Of a DNA stretch of 64,000 nt, positions 23,020 to 35,700 are shown one piece after another. Where the stretch lies: the NCBI GenBank assembly GCA_009746045.1, contig RPFO01000276.1:775244-839243 (forward strand), read 5' to 3'. The notes beneath the pieces are model-generated. The model was given only the letters and a program-made list of their open reading frames with translations. It searched no databases and was not told the DNA's origin. Numbering within the stretch: position 1 is the stretch's first letter; every line of letters starts with the position of its first letter. Position numbers and translations under genes: made by a program. The DNA is from Mesostigma viride (lineage: Eukaryota > Streptophyta > Mesostigmatophyceae > Mesostigmatales > Mesostigmataceae).

Positions 23020-25400
23020 GGCAGATTTTGGCGCGGCTCGTACCGTTGTGTAGTTCATGGCAGCTAGGTTTACCCAGCTTTCTAGGAATTGTCCGTGGGG
23101 CCAGGCCAGGTCAGGATGTGCCGCCCTGGTTGGCCAAGCCGCTGGGGCCGGGCCGGCCAGACCAAGGGCGGTATCTACCTCAGTGACTGGTGCGAGCAAG
23201 CTGTCCTACAAATGCTATCCTACGCTGCCCGGCTAGTCTCGTCCGAAATGCGAGGCATACCCTGATACATAGACTCTAATGACCTATATGCTTGGAAAAC
23301 CCTACATTCAGGACCTGTCGGAGCATCCTCACTGTAATTTAACCGTGCCATCTAGCTAGCTTGGCCGCCAGTGTGTCCGTGAGTGTCCATGCCTCGGCGC
23401 CATACGTAGTAAGCACCGTGAGGACGAGCGAGGACCTTGAAGAGCATGCGCTTGGGGTGCTCGCCCAGGCCCTTATTATAGCGCCAGTAGGTGTTGAGCG
23501 AACGAAGCCTAGCCCAGGCCATGTCGATGCGGATGTCCACATCGTCGGCGGTCATCAGGGAGCATGCTCCCCAACAGTTTGAAGCGATCACGGAACGGGA
23601 CCTCCGTCCCGTCTAGATAGCAGCCGCAGCAGCGGCGGGCGACTGGAAGCCCCCCAATCACCATCGCCTCAGTTTTGACACTTATCTCCAACCCCACCGC
23701 CCGCGCCTCCAAGCCCAGGCAGTCCAGTCAGGTCTGAATGTGCTCGGGGCGCGCGCAATGAGGGTGGTATCATCCGCATATAAATCAGGTCGGACTAGTG
23801 AGGCGGTAGCCAGGGCCATCGCCGCCGTGTTCGCGCTCGTTAGGATGTCCAATTAATAAGCACGTTCACGACTGCGTCACGTGGGTGCCAATACAGAGTA
23901 AAGGAACCTTCAACCCTATATACACGGCGAGGAGGGAGGGCGCCCTAGCTTCTCTCACTGCCGCACCTGTGGGCAGGCCACAAAGCGCTCTCTCCACAGC
24001 ATGGTGCATGCCGGGGCGCAACACTGTGGGTGCAATACAACCAGTGCAATACCGGCATAGAGGTAGGCTGACGCATAGCTTATGCTACAAATTAAGGTTC
24101 GAGGTGGGCTCAAGACGTCGGCTGAGGCGCAAGCTGATGGCCACAAGGTGCCAGAACTAATTGAAGGAACTATAACGCGCTGGTCGCTAATATCCTTTCA
24201 AGTGCTGTAATACCTAAGCTATCCCATAATCGATTGCCCCCGGCCCATCTAGACAACTAGCTTGAGTGCTCTATCCCGGGGGAGCCCGGGGCTGGGGCTT
24301 CCCCAGTTTCTTGTTGACATAAAGGTCCCCGCCCCACTGGTCAGAGGGAAGGATGTCCAAGCCGCCGGGCTCGAACCCCTTAAGAGCAGTAATTAAGCGC
24401 GCATGTGCCCGGCGCATGACGTGATCCACGACAATAATGAACAGATATGGGGACAGGACACAACCTTGCCACACCCCGTGGTGAACGGGGAACATGGTGG
24501 GGTGGTGCCTTCCGCAGTCCGCACTACTGCCTGTGAGCCCTCATACAGTCGACGAATGGCAGCAATAAACGCTGGTGGTATACCCGATCCAGAGCTGCAT
24601 GGGATGGCCCAAAGAGCTCCCAGAGGACCGTGTCAAAGGCCTTGATATAGTCGACAAAAATGAAGACCAGCGGCAAACCATCAGGGCAAAGGCGCCGCAA
24701 CTCCTCCATCAACCGGCGCGCGACAAACACAGCCATGACAGTGTTACGACCACGACGAAAACCCATCTGAGACTCACCCAGGTGTGGCGCGGCGCGGAGC
24801 CCGTGCAGCATGCATCATGCGCATGAAGACCTTCAGTGCGGCGCTCTGGAGGCAGACACCCCGATATAGTTACCGGGGTCAGCAGCAGAGCCCTTCTTGT
24901 ACAGCATGACGCGGATATGGCCGTCTGCCACTCAGCAGGCGGAGGCTCATCAGAGCCGTAGCAGGACACGGTTGCAGAACGCCAGCAGAAGCTCCCTCAA
25001 CGCCGGGTCAGGGGTCTTCAGCAGCTCAGCAGAAAGGTGGTCGGCACCGGTCGACCGCCGCGTCGAACCGCAGGCGAGCAAGGGCGCCGTCCAATTCCTC
25101 CAAAGTGAAGGGGTGGACGACGTCGTTGGTGGCAAGGCATCCCTCCTTCAAGGCGGGGACTTGGTAGTCCGCGGCCGAGGAGGGGGGCGCAGGCGGCGGC
25201 CGGGGGGGTCCGGCAACACCGAGACGGGCGGCCGTCTCGGGGTGAAGCGGCGGGGGGGGGGGGGCGCGAGCCCCACCTGTCAAGGAAACATTGTGGGCCA
25301 ACCAGCAGTCAAGGCTGACCGGCGCCGTGCCGTCCCCCGTGTGCTCCACCGGGGTGCGCTGCCGCCGGCCGCCGAGCCGGTCGAGGTGGTACCACATTTC
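23020..25400 (-). pseudogene. Decayed LINE ORF2 (reverse transcriptase)
   Basis: Minus-strand pieces in the correct order but several frames. They are ALARLRF and SAELLKTPDPALRELLLAF (25100-24960), PAEWQTAISA (24920), SQMGFRRGRNTVMAVFVARR and IFVDYIKAFDTV (24790-24630), VWQGCVLSPYLF (24480), LYADDTTLIA (about 23775, the YADD catalytic motif), ISVKTEAMVIGG (23680) and TYGAEAWTLT (23400). The C-terminal part and 3' UTR at 23290-23020 match 6330-6590 inverted. No endonuclease region is recognised, so the copy is 5'-truncated. It is interrupted by a 497-bp insertion at 23853-24349 between QGCVLSP and YADD. Confidence 0.85.
23853..24349 (-). mobile_element. 5'-truncated ORF1-only retroposon inserted in the LINE
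   Basis: Flanked by an 11-bp direct repeat AGGATGTCCAA (23842-23852 and 24350-24360). On the minus strand it opens inside a frame reading WGGDLYVNKKLGKPQPRAPP then stop, followed by about 400 bp of UTR ending ACGTGCTTATTAA. The same element occurs at 25775-26290. It splits the reverse transcriptase between its QGCVLSP and YADD motifs. Confidence 0.85.
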
Positions 25401-25411
25401 CTATCCATTCC

Positions 25412-25652
25412 GATATAATGTTGAATTGAATTGAATTGAATCGAATTGAATTGAATTGAATTGAATTGAATTGAATTGAATTGAATTGAATTGAATTGAA
25501 TTGAATTGAATTGAATTGAATTGAATTGAATTGAATTGAATTGAATTGAATTGAATTGAATTGAATTGAATTGAATTGAATTGAATTGAATTTCAAATTG
25601 AATTGAATTTCAAATTGAATTGAATTGGATTGAATTGAATTGAATTTAGGAA
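25412..25652. repeat. (TTGAA)n microsatellite
   Basis: About 45 pentamers, nearly perfect, with two TTTCAAATTGAA interruptions near 25593 and 25608. Several LINE tails in this window are also (TTGAA)n or (TTTAA)n, so this may be an expanded LINE tail or a target (inference). Confidence 0.97.
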
Positions 25653-25774
25653 CTAAAACTGACCTCAAAATGTAGCGACAACGTTTTACTGACAAGTCCG
25701 ACGGTAGCGGTTCGTCATTCGTGGTAGGCTCGAATCAATAATGGCGGGTCGGTACTCAAATTCACTGGTTATAC

Positions 25775-26290
25775 TTAATTAATTAATAAATAAGCACGTG
25801 ACTGCCAATACAGAGTAAAGGAACCTTCAACCCTATATACACAGTGAGAAGGAGGGAGGGCGCCCTAGCTTCTCTCACTGCCGCAGGTGGGCCTGCAGGC
25901 CACAGAGCGCTCTCTCCACGGCATGGTGCCGGGGCGCAACACTGTGGGTGCAATACAACCAGTGCAATACCATAGGTAGGCTGACGCATAGCTTCTACAA
26001 ATGTGAGGTGGGCCGGGCTCAAGACGTCGGCTAATTAAGGCGCAAGCTGATGGCCACAAGGTGCCAGAGCTAATTGAAGGTACTATAACGCTGTGCGCTA
26101 ATATCGTTTCAAGTGCTGTAATGCCTAAGCTATCCCATAATCGATTGCCCCCATCTAGACACTAGCTGGAGTGCTCTATCCCGGGGAAGCCCGGGGGGGC
26201 TTCCACAGTTTCTTGTTGACATAGAGGTCCCCGCCCCGCCAGTACACTTGGGGCTTCTCGGTGTTGGTCTTGTGGCGGATGTAGTCGGGC
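25775..26290 (-). mobile_element. Second copy of the ORF1-only retroposon
   Basis: Flanked by a 12-bp direct repeat CACTGGTTATAC (25763-25774 and 26291-26302). The minus strand starts in frame PDYIRHKTNTEKPQVYWRGG then DLYVNKKLWKPPRASPG and stop. This is followed by the same 3' UTR as 23853-24349 and a TTAATTAATTAA-type tail. 5'-truncated; no reverse transcriptase of its own. Confidence 0.85.
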
Positions 26291-26302
26291 CACTGGTTAT
26301 AC

Positions 26303-27472
26303 ATTGCGGATCGAGTAAATATTGATTTAAAAGTAATATTGAGATCTGGACAGTCCATGCATCCGGCGGGCCCAAACAAAAAATCGGCCATTTACCAGTT
26401 AGATTGACCAGTTACAGTTAGATTGACGCGCTAGTCCGTGTGGGCCTGTAGAAGTTCGAACGTACCAACGAAATTACATGTGGTCTGGCTCGTTGGCGAG
26501 CCATGCACGGAGCATGAACCCTCGAACCAATGCAAAAGCCGGCCATTGGGCGAAGAAATCGCTTCAGGCATGTGCTTGCGTCGTCTCATTGATAATATGT
26601 GGATGCTTCAACAAAGTTGTATCTGATCCTCATAACTTTGTGTCCAGACACAAAGCACAATTAATCTTGATTAAGCTACTAAATTCCAACGCTTACAACC
26701 TGCGCGAGCGCTTGACATCATTAGGGATGAGTGTCATGGCGGCCATCAGTCCATAGCATGACGTTGGAATGCAACGCGTCCAGGAATAGTTGTCTTGGTT
26801 AGTATAATCTACATTGGTAGACAAACCTATCAGCATGCAGTAAGTAGTCCAGGATATTGAAAGGACGCTTGGTAACGACCTGTCCAAAGTAAGAGCCGAT
26901 GCAATTTAAGTAAGGCCGTGGAGGGATTTGATGTACCGTGTACCATCACGGGCATCTCAGCTGATTCTAGTACAACAACCAACCACCTGGGCGCATGGGC
27001 AATTGTAGCACAGAATCTCTACAAATGCCTCCTTGGCTTCGCCCAGAGTCCGTCCATGCTTCTGTCGAGCTGAATTTTCTGACACCAACAATATCTAGGT
27101 ATCGCTGGGTACAAGTCCCCCACCCCTGGGTGCAGCTTGGCATCCAAAGGAATGTCACCCGGCTAGCTGTCATGCAGGCTTGTGTCATATATTCACTGGT
27201 TGGATGGCATTGCATGCAAAGCACGATGCTGTCATGCATTGATTACAAGCATAACCATAGCAGGTGACTGAATTTGTGCCTGCGAAACCGTGAAAAGGCC
27301 GTGCCCGCCTATCCCTGCTGGCTATTCAGGATGCTGCTACACCCACGGTGCGCGCAGCATCCAGCGAATGAATGATGAAATACTGTCACGGTGCATGTGC
27401 ACGTGGACACCCTCATTACCACGACGCGTGCATGGTTGATGACATCACGGCGCGTGGTAGTTTTTCATGACG
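26303..27472. other. Intergenic, nothing recognised
   Basis: No convincing coding region. Just beyond the pyruvate kinase stop codon the sequence GACGTCACGGCGCGTG and close variants (CATCACGGCGCGTG, CACGACGCGTG) occur three times within about 60 bp (27417-27485). These are possible binding sites or repeat units. Confidence 0.5.
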
Positions 27473-29200
27473 TCACGGCGCGTGCATGGAGAGAAGCGTC
27501 TTGTTGGGGATGGTGTCGTGCACGCGCACCACCGCCAGCACCGTGTCCCCCGACGCCAGCGCGCCCGACTGCACCGCCACACCCAGCGCGTGCCGCGCCA
27601 TCACCAGCCCGCGATCCCCCGGCGCCGCGCGCTGGACCTGCGACGCGGCCTCCCCCATCAGCAGGATGGGCTGGATGCTGCGCGCCAGCTTGAGGTTGCG
27701 TGCCACAAGCGGGTCGCACGTGGGCACCAGCAGCGGAACATCTGGACGGTACTTGGCCACCAGCCGCGCCGTGTCCCCCGTGGTCGCCGGCACCACCAGC
27801 GCCTTGGCCACGTCCTCGTACGACATGCGCACTGCGGCAAGTCCGATCGCTTCCTTCACGCCCGCCTCGTCGGCGCCGCTCGGGCCCACGTTGCGGGAGA
27901 TGGCAGTGAACAGCGAGTGCGGGTGGATCATGGCCTCCGCCTCGTGGCAGATGCCAGACATGAGCTCCACGGCCTGCACGGGGAAGGAACCGGCCGCCGT
28001 CTCCCCCGAGAGCATGACCCCGTCGGCGCCGTCGAGAATCGCGTTGGCAACGTCGTTGACCTCGGCGCGCGTGGCCCTCGGGTTCTTGGTCATTGTCTCC
28101 AGCATCTGCGTGGCCACCACGACCGGCTTGCCCGCGCGGTTGGCCTTGCTCACCATGCTCTTCTGCAAAAAGGGCACCTTCTCGGGGGGCAGCTCCACGC
28201 CCATGTCACCGCGCGCGACCATGACACCATCCGACGCCTCCAAAATCTCGTCAAAGTTCTCCACCCCCTGGTGGTTCTCGATCTTACTGATGATCTTGAT
28301 GTGCTCGCCGTGCGGGCCCACACTGCGCAGAAAGTCGCGCATCCCGTGCACATCCTGCGCGCACCGGATGAAGGACGCAAAGATGAAGTCGGCCTCGTTC
28401 TCCACCGCAAAGCGCAGGTCTGCCTTGTCCTTGTCCGACATGACCGGCAGGTCGACGGGGCAGTCGGGCAGGTTGATGCCCTTCTTGCTGCCCAGCATCG
28501 CGGAATTCATCACCTCGCACACCACCCGGTCCTTTGCGAGCTCCACCACCTGCAGCCGCAGGAGGCCGTCGTCCACGTAGATATAGCCACCGACGGCCAT
28601 CACGTTTGGCATGTTTGCGTAATCACAGTAGACGCCCGTGGTGTCCCCGCGGCCGTCCCATGACTTGTCCATGTGCAGGGTGAACCGCTGCCCTTTCTGC
28701 AGCGAGATTTTCTGAACATCGCCCACCGCGTGGACACCCGTCCGGATTTCGGGACCCTTCAAATCCACGGCGATGGCGCAGATGTCGCGGCCGCTCAAGA
28801 CACTGCCACCCTTTGCTTCGCGTCGACTCGCCAATATTCTCCTCAATAGCCGAATTCTGTTTCCGTGCACTTGGTGATCAGCATGGCTAAAATTGAGGCG
28901 CATTACGTCCATGCCTGCGTCCAGGACCTTAGGGAGGTTCACCTCGTCTTCCGAGGCTGGGCCGATGGTGCAGATAATGGCAGTTTTCCTAGTATGCGCC
29001 GGTGAGCTCCGGACATCTATATGAGAGCGCAGCTTTGGCTGGCTAATGAACGACGAGACCGCACGGTGACTGCTGAAGTCCTCAAATGCATTTCCTTGTT
29101 TCACCGAGCACACATCCGTACTGACGACACGGTAGAGAGTCTTTGTCGCGCGCCTGGCGGCACACGCCATGGCAGCGCGGGCAGCTTGACGAAAAGCCAT
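27473..29200 (-). CDS. PK: Pyruvate kinase, single exon, probably organelle-targeted
   Basis: Transfers phosphate from phosphoenolpyruvate to ADP, the last step of glycolysis. 575 aa from the ATG at 29200; the frame is open further upstream but without an ATG. Residues 1-70 are a non-conserved extension whose first 25 residues (MAFRQAARAAMACAARRATK) are Ala/Arg-rich with no acids, like a mitochondrial or plastid presequence. Conserved landmarks: KTAIICTIGPAS, MDVMRLNFSHAD (phosphate and K+ ligands), DLKGPEIRTG, SKIENHQGVENFDEIL with the catalytic Lys and the metal-binding Glu, MVARGDMGVELP with the metal-binding Asp, VVATQMLETM, and ADGVMLSGETAAGSFP. The Glu in KGPEIRTG is the residue associated with K+-dependent pyruvate kinases (family knowledge). 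The C-terminal domain (TGDTARLVAKYRPDVPLL) is complete. Stop TGA. No introns, unlike its neighbours. Confidence 0.97.
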   Translation of the reverse strand: MAFRQAARAAMACAARRATKTLYRVVSTDVCSVKQGNAFEDFSSHRAVSSFISQPKLRSHIDVRSSPAHTRKTAIICTIGPASEDEVNLPKVLDAGMDVMRLNFSHADHQVHGNRIRLLRRILASRREAKGGSVLSGRDICAIAVDLKGPEIRTGVHAVGDVQKISLQKGQRFTLHMDKSWDGRGDTTGVYCDYANMPNVMAVGGYIYVDDGLLRLQVVELAKDRVVCEVMNSAMLGSKKGINLPDCPVDLPVMSDKDKADLRFAVENEADFIFASFIRCAQDVHGMRDFLRSVGPHGEHIKIISKIENHQGVENFDEILEASDGVMVARGDMGVELPPEKVPFLQKSMVSKANRAGKPVVVATQMLETMTKNPRATRAEVNDVANAILDGADGVMLSGETAAGSFPVQAVELMSGICHEAEAMIHPHSLFTAISRNVGPSGADEAGVKEAIGLAAVRMSYEDVAKALVVPATTGDTARLVAKYRPDVPLLVPTCDPLVARNLKLARSIQPILLMGEAASQVQRAAPGDRGLVMARHALGVAVQSGALASGDTVLAVVRVHDTIPNKTLLSMHAP

Positions 29201-29858
29201 CGTGGAAGCCAAGCCGCAGCACCTAGAATCACAAAGCGCTCATGAATTAATGCGGTCCGTCTTCTCAGCCGACGAGGTGGGAGCGTGCACGCGTGCACGC
29301 TGCAGTGGCCAAAAGCCGACCGAACGCCCGCAAGTGCAAGACACCCGCCACCCCGCGCGTGATGCGCCCCGCACAGGCTGGACAATGCGCTCGTGCCAGC
29401 GTCATCACGGGATCTCCGTCCATGCCTACGGACACTCTTTCGGAAGCCATGAATTGCAGCCAGCTCAGCCAGGGTCGACAGGATTATTGTGCATTGCACG
29501 AGGCTCTCCGTTCCAGTCATCCACAATTTCACGCTTCACCAGTACCAGTGTCCATCGGGGTGTCCATCGGTGTTTCCTCATTTTATTAGGCAGGCAAAAC
29601 ACGCAGTTCTGCACTACCTTTTTGAGATAGGCACACCCGACCGGTGGTATTTAGACTGTTTAAATTTGTCGAAACTTACTCGAAACTTATCCCGCGTGTT
29701 TTATGGAGGCCTATTGCTGGGGGCTCCAGCAACAGCCACGATTTCAGCTTGCTAGGGTATCAACCAAAGTCTGCGAGGCTTTGCGAGCGTTTGAGCAATA
29801 AAAAACTCAGGCCATCTTTGAACATACTTGACTGTGGAAGTCGAGATCAACTCGCAGA
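29201..29858. promoter_or_regulatory. Shared divergent spacer between pyruvate kinase and acyl-CoA oxidase
   Basis: 658 bp separates two start codons pointing away from each other, so it must hold both promoters and 5' UTRs. I see no confident TATA box or known motif, so boundaries are by position only. Confidence 0.5.
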
Positions 29859-32719
29859 ATGAATCCTGACCTCGTGAAAGAACGTGCGGCGGCCAGCTTT
29901 CCATGCCAAGTTATGACAGAGCTGATCGACGGGGGCGCGCAGTGGACCGCCAGGAAGCGCGAATTACGCCAACTTCTGCAGGATGAGCTGGCCAGTGGGG
30001 CCACCGCACTCAACAAGCGATCTGTTGTCTTCATGGACCGCTCTTCTCGGTTTGAAAGGGGCCTAGAAGTCGGCCGAATTCTGCAGGGCCTGAAAAAGAA
30101 GCATGCACTGTCGGACCTGGAGTATGAGTTCCTGTCGACAGAGGCAAGTGCTTGCCATGTTGGACTCCCATGCCGTGTTCTGAAGGCCCCTAAAGTTGTC
30201 TCTTGAATGATTTTCCGTATCGAGCTGCCTTTGTGACTGCAATCAGAATGAAATGGGCGTCTGTAGAAACCGAGTGCCTTCGCCCCTTTTGCCCTCGGAG
30301 GGTAAACACGACTATTTGCTGCTTTGGGCAGCCTGCCTTCCTGAATCTCCAGGCAGCCACTTTGATTTTGATGTCGCGCATTGTAGATTGCATGCCAAGC
30401 GAGATTGCCTGTATATGTGTCACTGAGTGCGCATGGCTCCTGTAGCATGGCACCTGTAGCATGGCTCCTGTAGCATGGCCCTACGGCACCAGCTCGTAGC
30501 ACCGTAGTGGGTGCAAGCATTAGGGTAACATTCATCACAGCATGCACCGCAATTCGCTCTCTGTCGTGCATCCTGCCACTGGAAGTTTTTTCCCTTAACA
30601 CTGTCGCCGTGCCCAACTGTGCCATGCCATCACCTGCCCCGCAACCCCCGCCCTTTACCCCCCTGCCCCTTGCCCCCTCACCAGGTGGGCGAGAGCACCC
30701 CCTACAGCATCCACGACTATGTGTTTGTGCCGTGCCTACAGAGCCAGTGCTCGCCGGAGCAGCGCGCCTACTGGGAGCCGCTGGCCAAGGACTACGCCAT
30801 TTTGGGGGCCTACGCACAGACCGAGTTGGTGGGTGGGGCCACACCGACACCAGTTGGGGGGGGGGGGGGGGGGGCACGCACAGTCGAGCTGGGGTGGGGC
30901 CGCACCCACACTAGAGTTGGTGTGTGGAGTGGTACAGCTGCCAGTCTCCATGAGGGCAAACAGGTTCTTGCAGTGTTGGCTACAGTGATTGGCTTATAGC
31001 TCGTGGGTGGTGCTGCGGTTGAGGCTGGGCTGCAATGTATCATGCCCGTAGGGGGGGGGGGGGGGGGCTGGAGGTTGACAGTGGTAGAGGCAGGTGTCCT
31101 GCCTCGCTTTGTATTGTACAATCACTCGCTGGCTACAGGATAATCGTATGCATGCTCCTGGCGCATGCGCAGCGCTTCCTTGTGCAAGGTGACGAGACCT
31201 GGCCCCAGCAAGGCAGCGCACGTCGCCCTGGGATGTCTCATGCCCCCCTGGGTTTGCGTGCTGCGCGAAGAGCGCATGGCGAGGGCCATGCTCGAGGCAT
31301 CATGCTTGGTCTGTTTCCTGTTCCCCAAGCACATCAGCTGTAGGATGCGTAGCAATGTGCCAGCTGGCAGATGGGCGTGCATTTCAGAATGCCCCCTCTG
31401 CGGTACCTGGGAGGCAGACTTGCGCAGGTAGACGGCAGAGGTGTGGTTGGCCCAGCACGCCCCGTGGTTATGGGGCCACCCGCGTGCACAGTGGCGCATG
31501 GGGAAGCATGTAGATTTTGTCATCTGCCATCGCATCACCACCCCCAGTTGCTGCCTGTTGCGTCCCAACTTGTGCACTTGTTTGCGCTTTGAATGCGGTT
31601 ATGCCGCTTGCTCACATGTTTTTGTATGCTTGCGCATGCGGTGGCCTGACGGGTGCTGTGCGGGCATGGTCGTGCTACCAGGGCCACGGCAGCAACATCA
31701 AGGCGCTGGAGACGACGGCGACGTTCATTGGTGGCCCAGAGCCCTTATTTGAGCTGCACACGCCCACGCGCACGGCCACTAAATGGTAGGTGTGCATACA
31801 CTGGGCGGGACGATTCACGGGCCAGAGGGCCACCTGGCTCGTTGATTGTGGGTGTCGGGTGGGAAATATATCTTTTGCGGCTGGCCAAGCTTGCACGCGG
31901 TGTCGGCGGGATATGTGCGGCCTGTCCAGGCTTGCCTCACGAGCTGCGGACGCAGCTTTCCTCTTGCCTTGGCTCCCTGCATGCTCATTTGTTAGGGGGG
32001 CAATAGTTGTGCAGCAATCCCACCTGTGCAAGAGCATTCACCCATGTAGTCCCCCCACCTATGTGTTGGGCGTGCTGCATGCTCATTTGTTAGGGGGGCA
32101 ATAGGTGTGCAGCAATCCCACCTGTGCAAGAGCATTCACCCATGTAGTCCCCCCACCTATGTGTTGGGCGTGCTGCATGCTCATTTGTTAGGGGGGCAAT
32201 AGTTGTGCAGCAATCCCACCTGTGCAAGAGCATTCACCCATGTAGTCCCCCCACCTATGTGTTGGGCGTGCTGCATGACCATCGTGGGAAATTCACTGTG
32301 CGATGTGTCATGATGTGGCTAACCATGTCACTCCATTTTGACGTCTCCTCATCACCCCCCGGCCGTGCGTGCTGTGACGGATGAGTGCGTCCTGGTGCCC
32401 GCAGGTGGCCAGGGGCCCTGGGCAAGACTGCCACCCACGCAGTGGTGTTTGCGCGCCTGCTGCTAGGCGGCACGGATCATGGCATGCACCCATTCATGGT
32501 AATAATATTTGCTTGCGCCTGTTTGTGGGTAGTTGCATGCACCTGTTCGGTGCGGTTGCCCACAGTGTCACCAGCTCTTCCCCCATGCCCCCCTAAAAAC
32601 GCCTGTTTGCAAGGCAACTGTCACCGCTGTGTGCTTTAGGATGGAGATGGCAGCTGCACGGCCGCTTGGAGGAGTATACCCGCATGGCAGATAAGCGTGT
32701 GCAGGCGTTGTAGCTGTGC

Positions 32720-32772
<53 letters not shown>

Positions 32773-35700
32773 TGTGTGTACCTCAGCTCACAGCAGGCTG
32801 CCTGCTGGCCACATGCGTGCGTGCATGCCCCCAGGTTCAACTGCGGAGTCTGGAGGACCACAGCGTGCTGCCGGGGATTGAAGTGGGAGATATCGGGCCA
32901 AAGGTGAGTGATGCCTGCACAGGCGTGAGGTTCATAATGCGTGTAATGCGAACGCTGCCTAGTGGTTCGTTGTGCCTGTAATGGCCAGACCATCATGGGT
33001 GGTGCACAAGTAGTCATGGCGGGTGCCTCCATTGTGAATGACTACTTTGCCTGCAGCAGCATTGCTACCATGACAGTGTACTAGTACCATGACGGCATGT
33101 GGCTAGTGGCAGTTAGGTCAGCTGTATCCACAACTGCATATCCCAGTACCAGTGTATGGCTGGTCCTGTAGGCATGCTTTGCCACTCCGTTGCCTGCCAC
33201 CGATCCTCACCACTCCCTTAACGAGCCTACACCCTCCGCATTGTTGGTCTTAATTGTAATTGTTGACTTTGGATGGTACACCACCTGAAAACGCTAATTA
33301 AAACAAGAAAAATGAAAATGATGAATTCCCAAGTGTGCTCTACTGTCTGCTTACCAGCTACCGAACAAACAAAGAAAGTATAAACGAATAGCAAACAAGT
33401 GTGCTTCACTGGCGGTAACAATCGAGCTTAGAAGGGAGAAAACATATTCTTTGGCGCACAAATGTGCTGAATTGGGCGTATGAGCTTAGAAGGGAGAAAA
33501 CATATTCTTTGGCGCACAAATGTGCTGAATTGGGCGTATGATATACACCGCCCGCACTGGAAGTTTTATAAAATAAAGAATTGCTAGAAACCTTCCCGCC
33601 TGAAAACGCTAAAGCAAACAAAGAAATTTTAGTTAAGTAATCCCAAGGGTGTGAACTGGGTTATGGATGACCTAGCAAGCAAACAAAGTAAATTAATGAA
33701 TTAAATCTTGCCGGCCCTGGGTGTTTGAAACAACAGAAAAGCCGGGGAACTTACAGTAGTAAATAAATGCTTGACTGCGTTGAACGGCTGCAGAACGGAA
33801 AAACAAACAAACAAAGAATGAACAAAAGAATTTTTACTAGTGAAGAAAAGCCGGGGACCCTACCTGGTTCCCAACAAGCAATCCAGGGTAATTCAAAATG
33901 CAACCAGGGTAGAAACTGGGTATGCATTAAGACTTCCGATGCGGACGGTGTGCGCCATGTGAGCTACGCCAGGCTGGTTACGCCTGTGAGTTACGCCTGC
34001 TGGGTTAACCTACCAAACAAAGAAAGTTCAGATATTGAGATTCATGGGCAGTTCAACGGTTGTTCCGTAAACAAACAAACAAACAAACAAACAAACTAGA
34101 TTCAAATTTAGAAGGCAGGCTCTGTAGTAATTGCAACCAATAAAACCCTAACAAATTTTCTGGCCTCTCGGTACCCCTGAATTAAAACTAACAATGGGGA
34201 CAGTGTATCTCCGACACATGGGTGGCTGTGTGGGCTGAAAGGACTCATTTCCGCGCCCAGCTGCTCATCGCACGGCTGGCGGTTGTTTGATGCCAAGTTG
34301 TGTCAAAAGAGTAAGTATTTGCAAAACATTGTCCTCGCGTCTCCGTGTGCCTGCCTTCCTGCCTCCCTCCCTGCCTTGCGCATGGGTGCCCCCAGTTTGG
34401 CATGAACGCAGTGGATAACGGCTTCTTGCGGCTGCACCGCGTGCGCGTCCCCCGCACGCACATGCTCATGCGGTTTGCCAAAGTGACGGAGGACGGCAAG
34501 TACATCCGCGCACCGCACGACAAGGCGGCCTACGGTGGGTGGCTGCCAGGCCATGCGTGTGGACCACACACTGCAAGCACAAACACCTGAGCACAGACCT
34601 TAACCACACACATATGCCACATGCAAAATAGCAAACAAAATACCTGGGCGGGGATGGCCATGCAGCCTAAAATGTCGCAGCAGGAAGCCCTGACATCTTC
34701 CCATTAGTTGCCTGAGAAGCGTGCACATGCACTTGCCCTTCCCCTTATGTCTTGGTTCGTCCCGTTGATTCACGGACTGCGCAGTGCCCGTAAATCCTGC
34801 CATCAATCAACAGCATCGTTTCCTTTCATCTCGTTTCGTCATTGTCCTTTGTTAGCACGGTGTTTTAGGCTCCATGTTTGTAGGCTCCAAACCATCTTCT
34901 GTCTGCCGTTATGGCGTGCACAGCCTGCACAAACGGCTGGCTCTGCCACTCGTCCCTGCATATCCGTCGCTGTCCTTGTTTCCATCTTTGCGTCTGTCTT
35001 TGCGTCTGCCTGTGGGCCCCACGGCTTTTCTTACTCCCTCTACCGGGTGATTCCTCGACCATGCGTTGGCTATGGCCGTGCTGCCCCCTCCCTCTTCTTC
35101 GGCTCGCCCCTTACATGTAAGGTGGTGCTGCTCCCTGTGCCCGGTGATGTGTGTGCCCCTTGTGCGCTGATGTGCGCGCCCCGTTGCAAATGCGATTGCG
35201 GCGGCGCGGCGTCCTCATGCTGCTGATGATGCCACCCCAGGCACCATGATCGCCGTGCGCGTCCACTTTGTGCGCGGCGCCGCACTGCACCTGTCCCGCG
35301 CGGCCACGATCGCCGTGCGCTACTCAGCCGTGCGGCGGCAAGGGGGGGGAGGAGCAGCTGAAGGAGGCGAGCCAGAGGGATTGCCGCGCGAAAACCAGGT
35401 GTTAGACTACCGGTGTGTGATTTGGTGTATGCTGCTCGTATCTCTAGTGTTTTGGACTACCATGACGTTGTTTGGCGCACAGTTCGCAGTCTTGATTGTG
35501 TTGGACGTTGGTTGGCCTGTGTATTGTATGCTCTACTTGTGTGCCTGCCGTATGTCGGACAAGCGGTGCGTTGTTTATCGCATATTCTGCATGCCCATCC
35601 TGTGCTGGATGACCGTTACATTGTTTATCGCATACTATTCTGTATGTCCAACATGCGTTGGATGGCTGGTACGTCACTTGTGGTATGCATTACTACGTTT

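Noticed and set aside
27467-28663. 398-codon plus-strand frame opposite pyruvate kinase
   Set aside because: Antisense shadow of a GC-rich conserved gene; no family resemblance.
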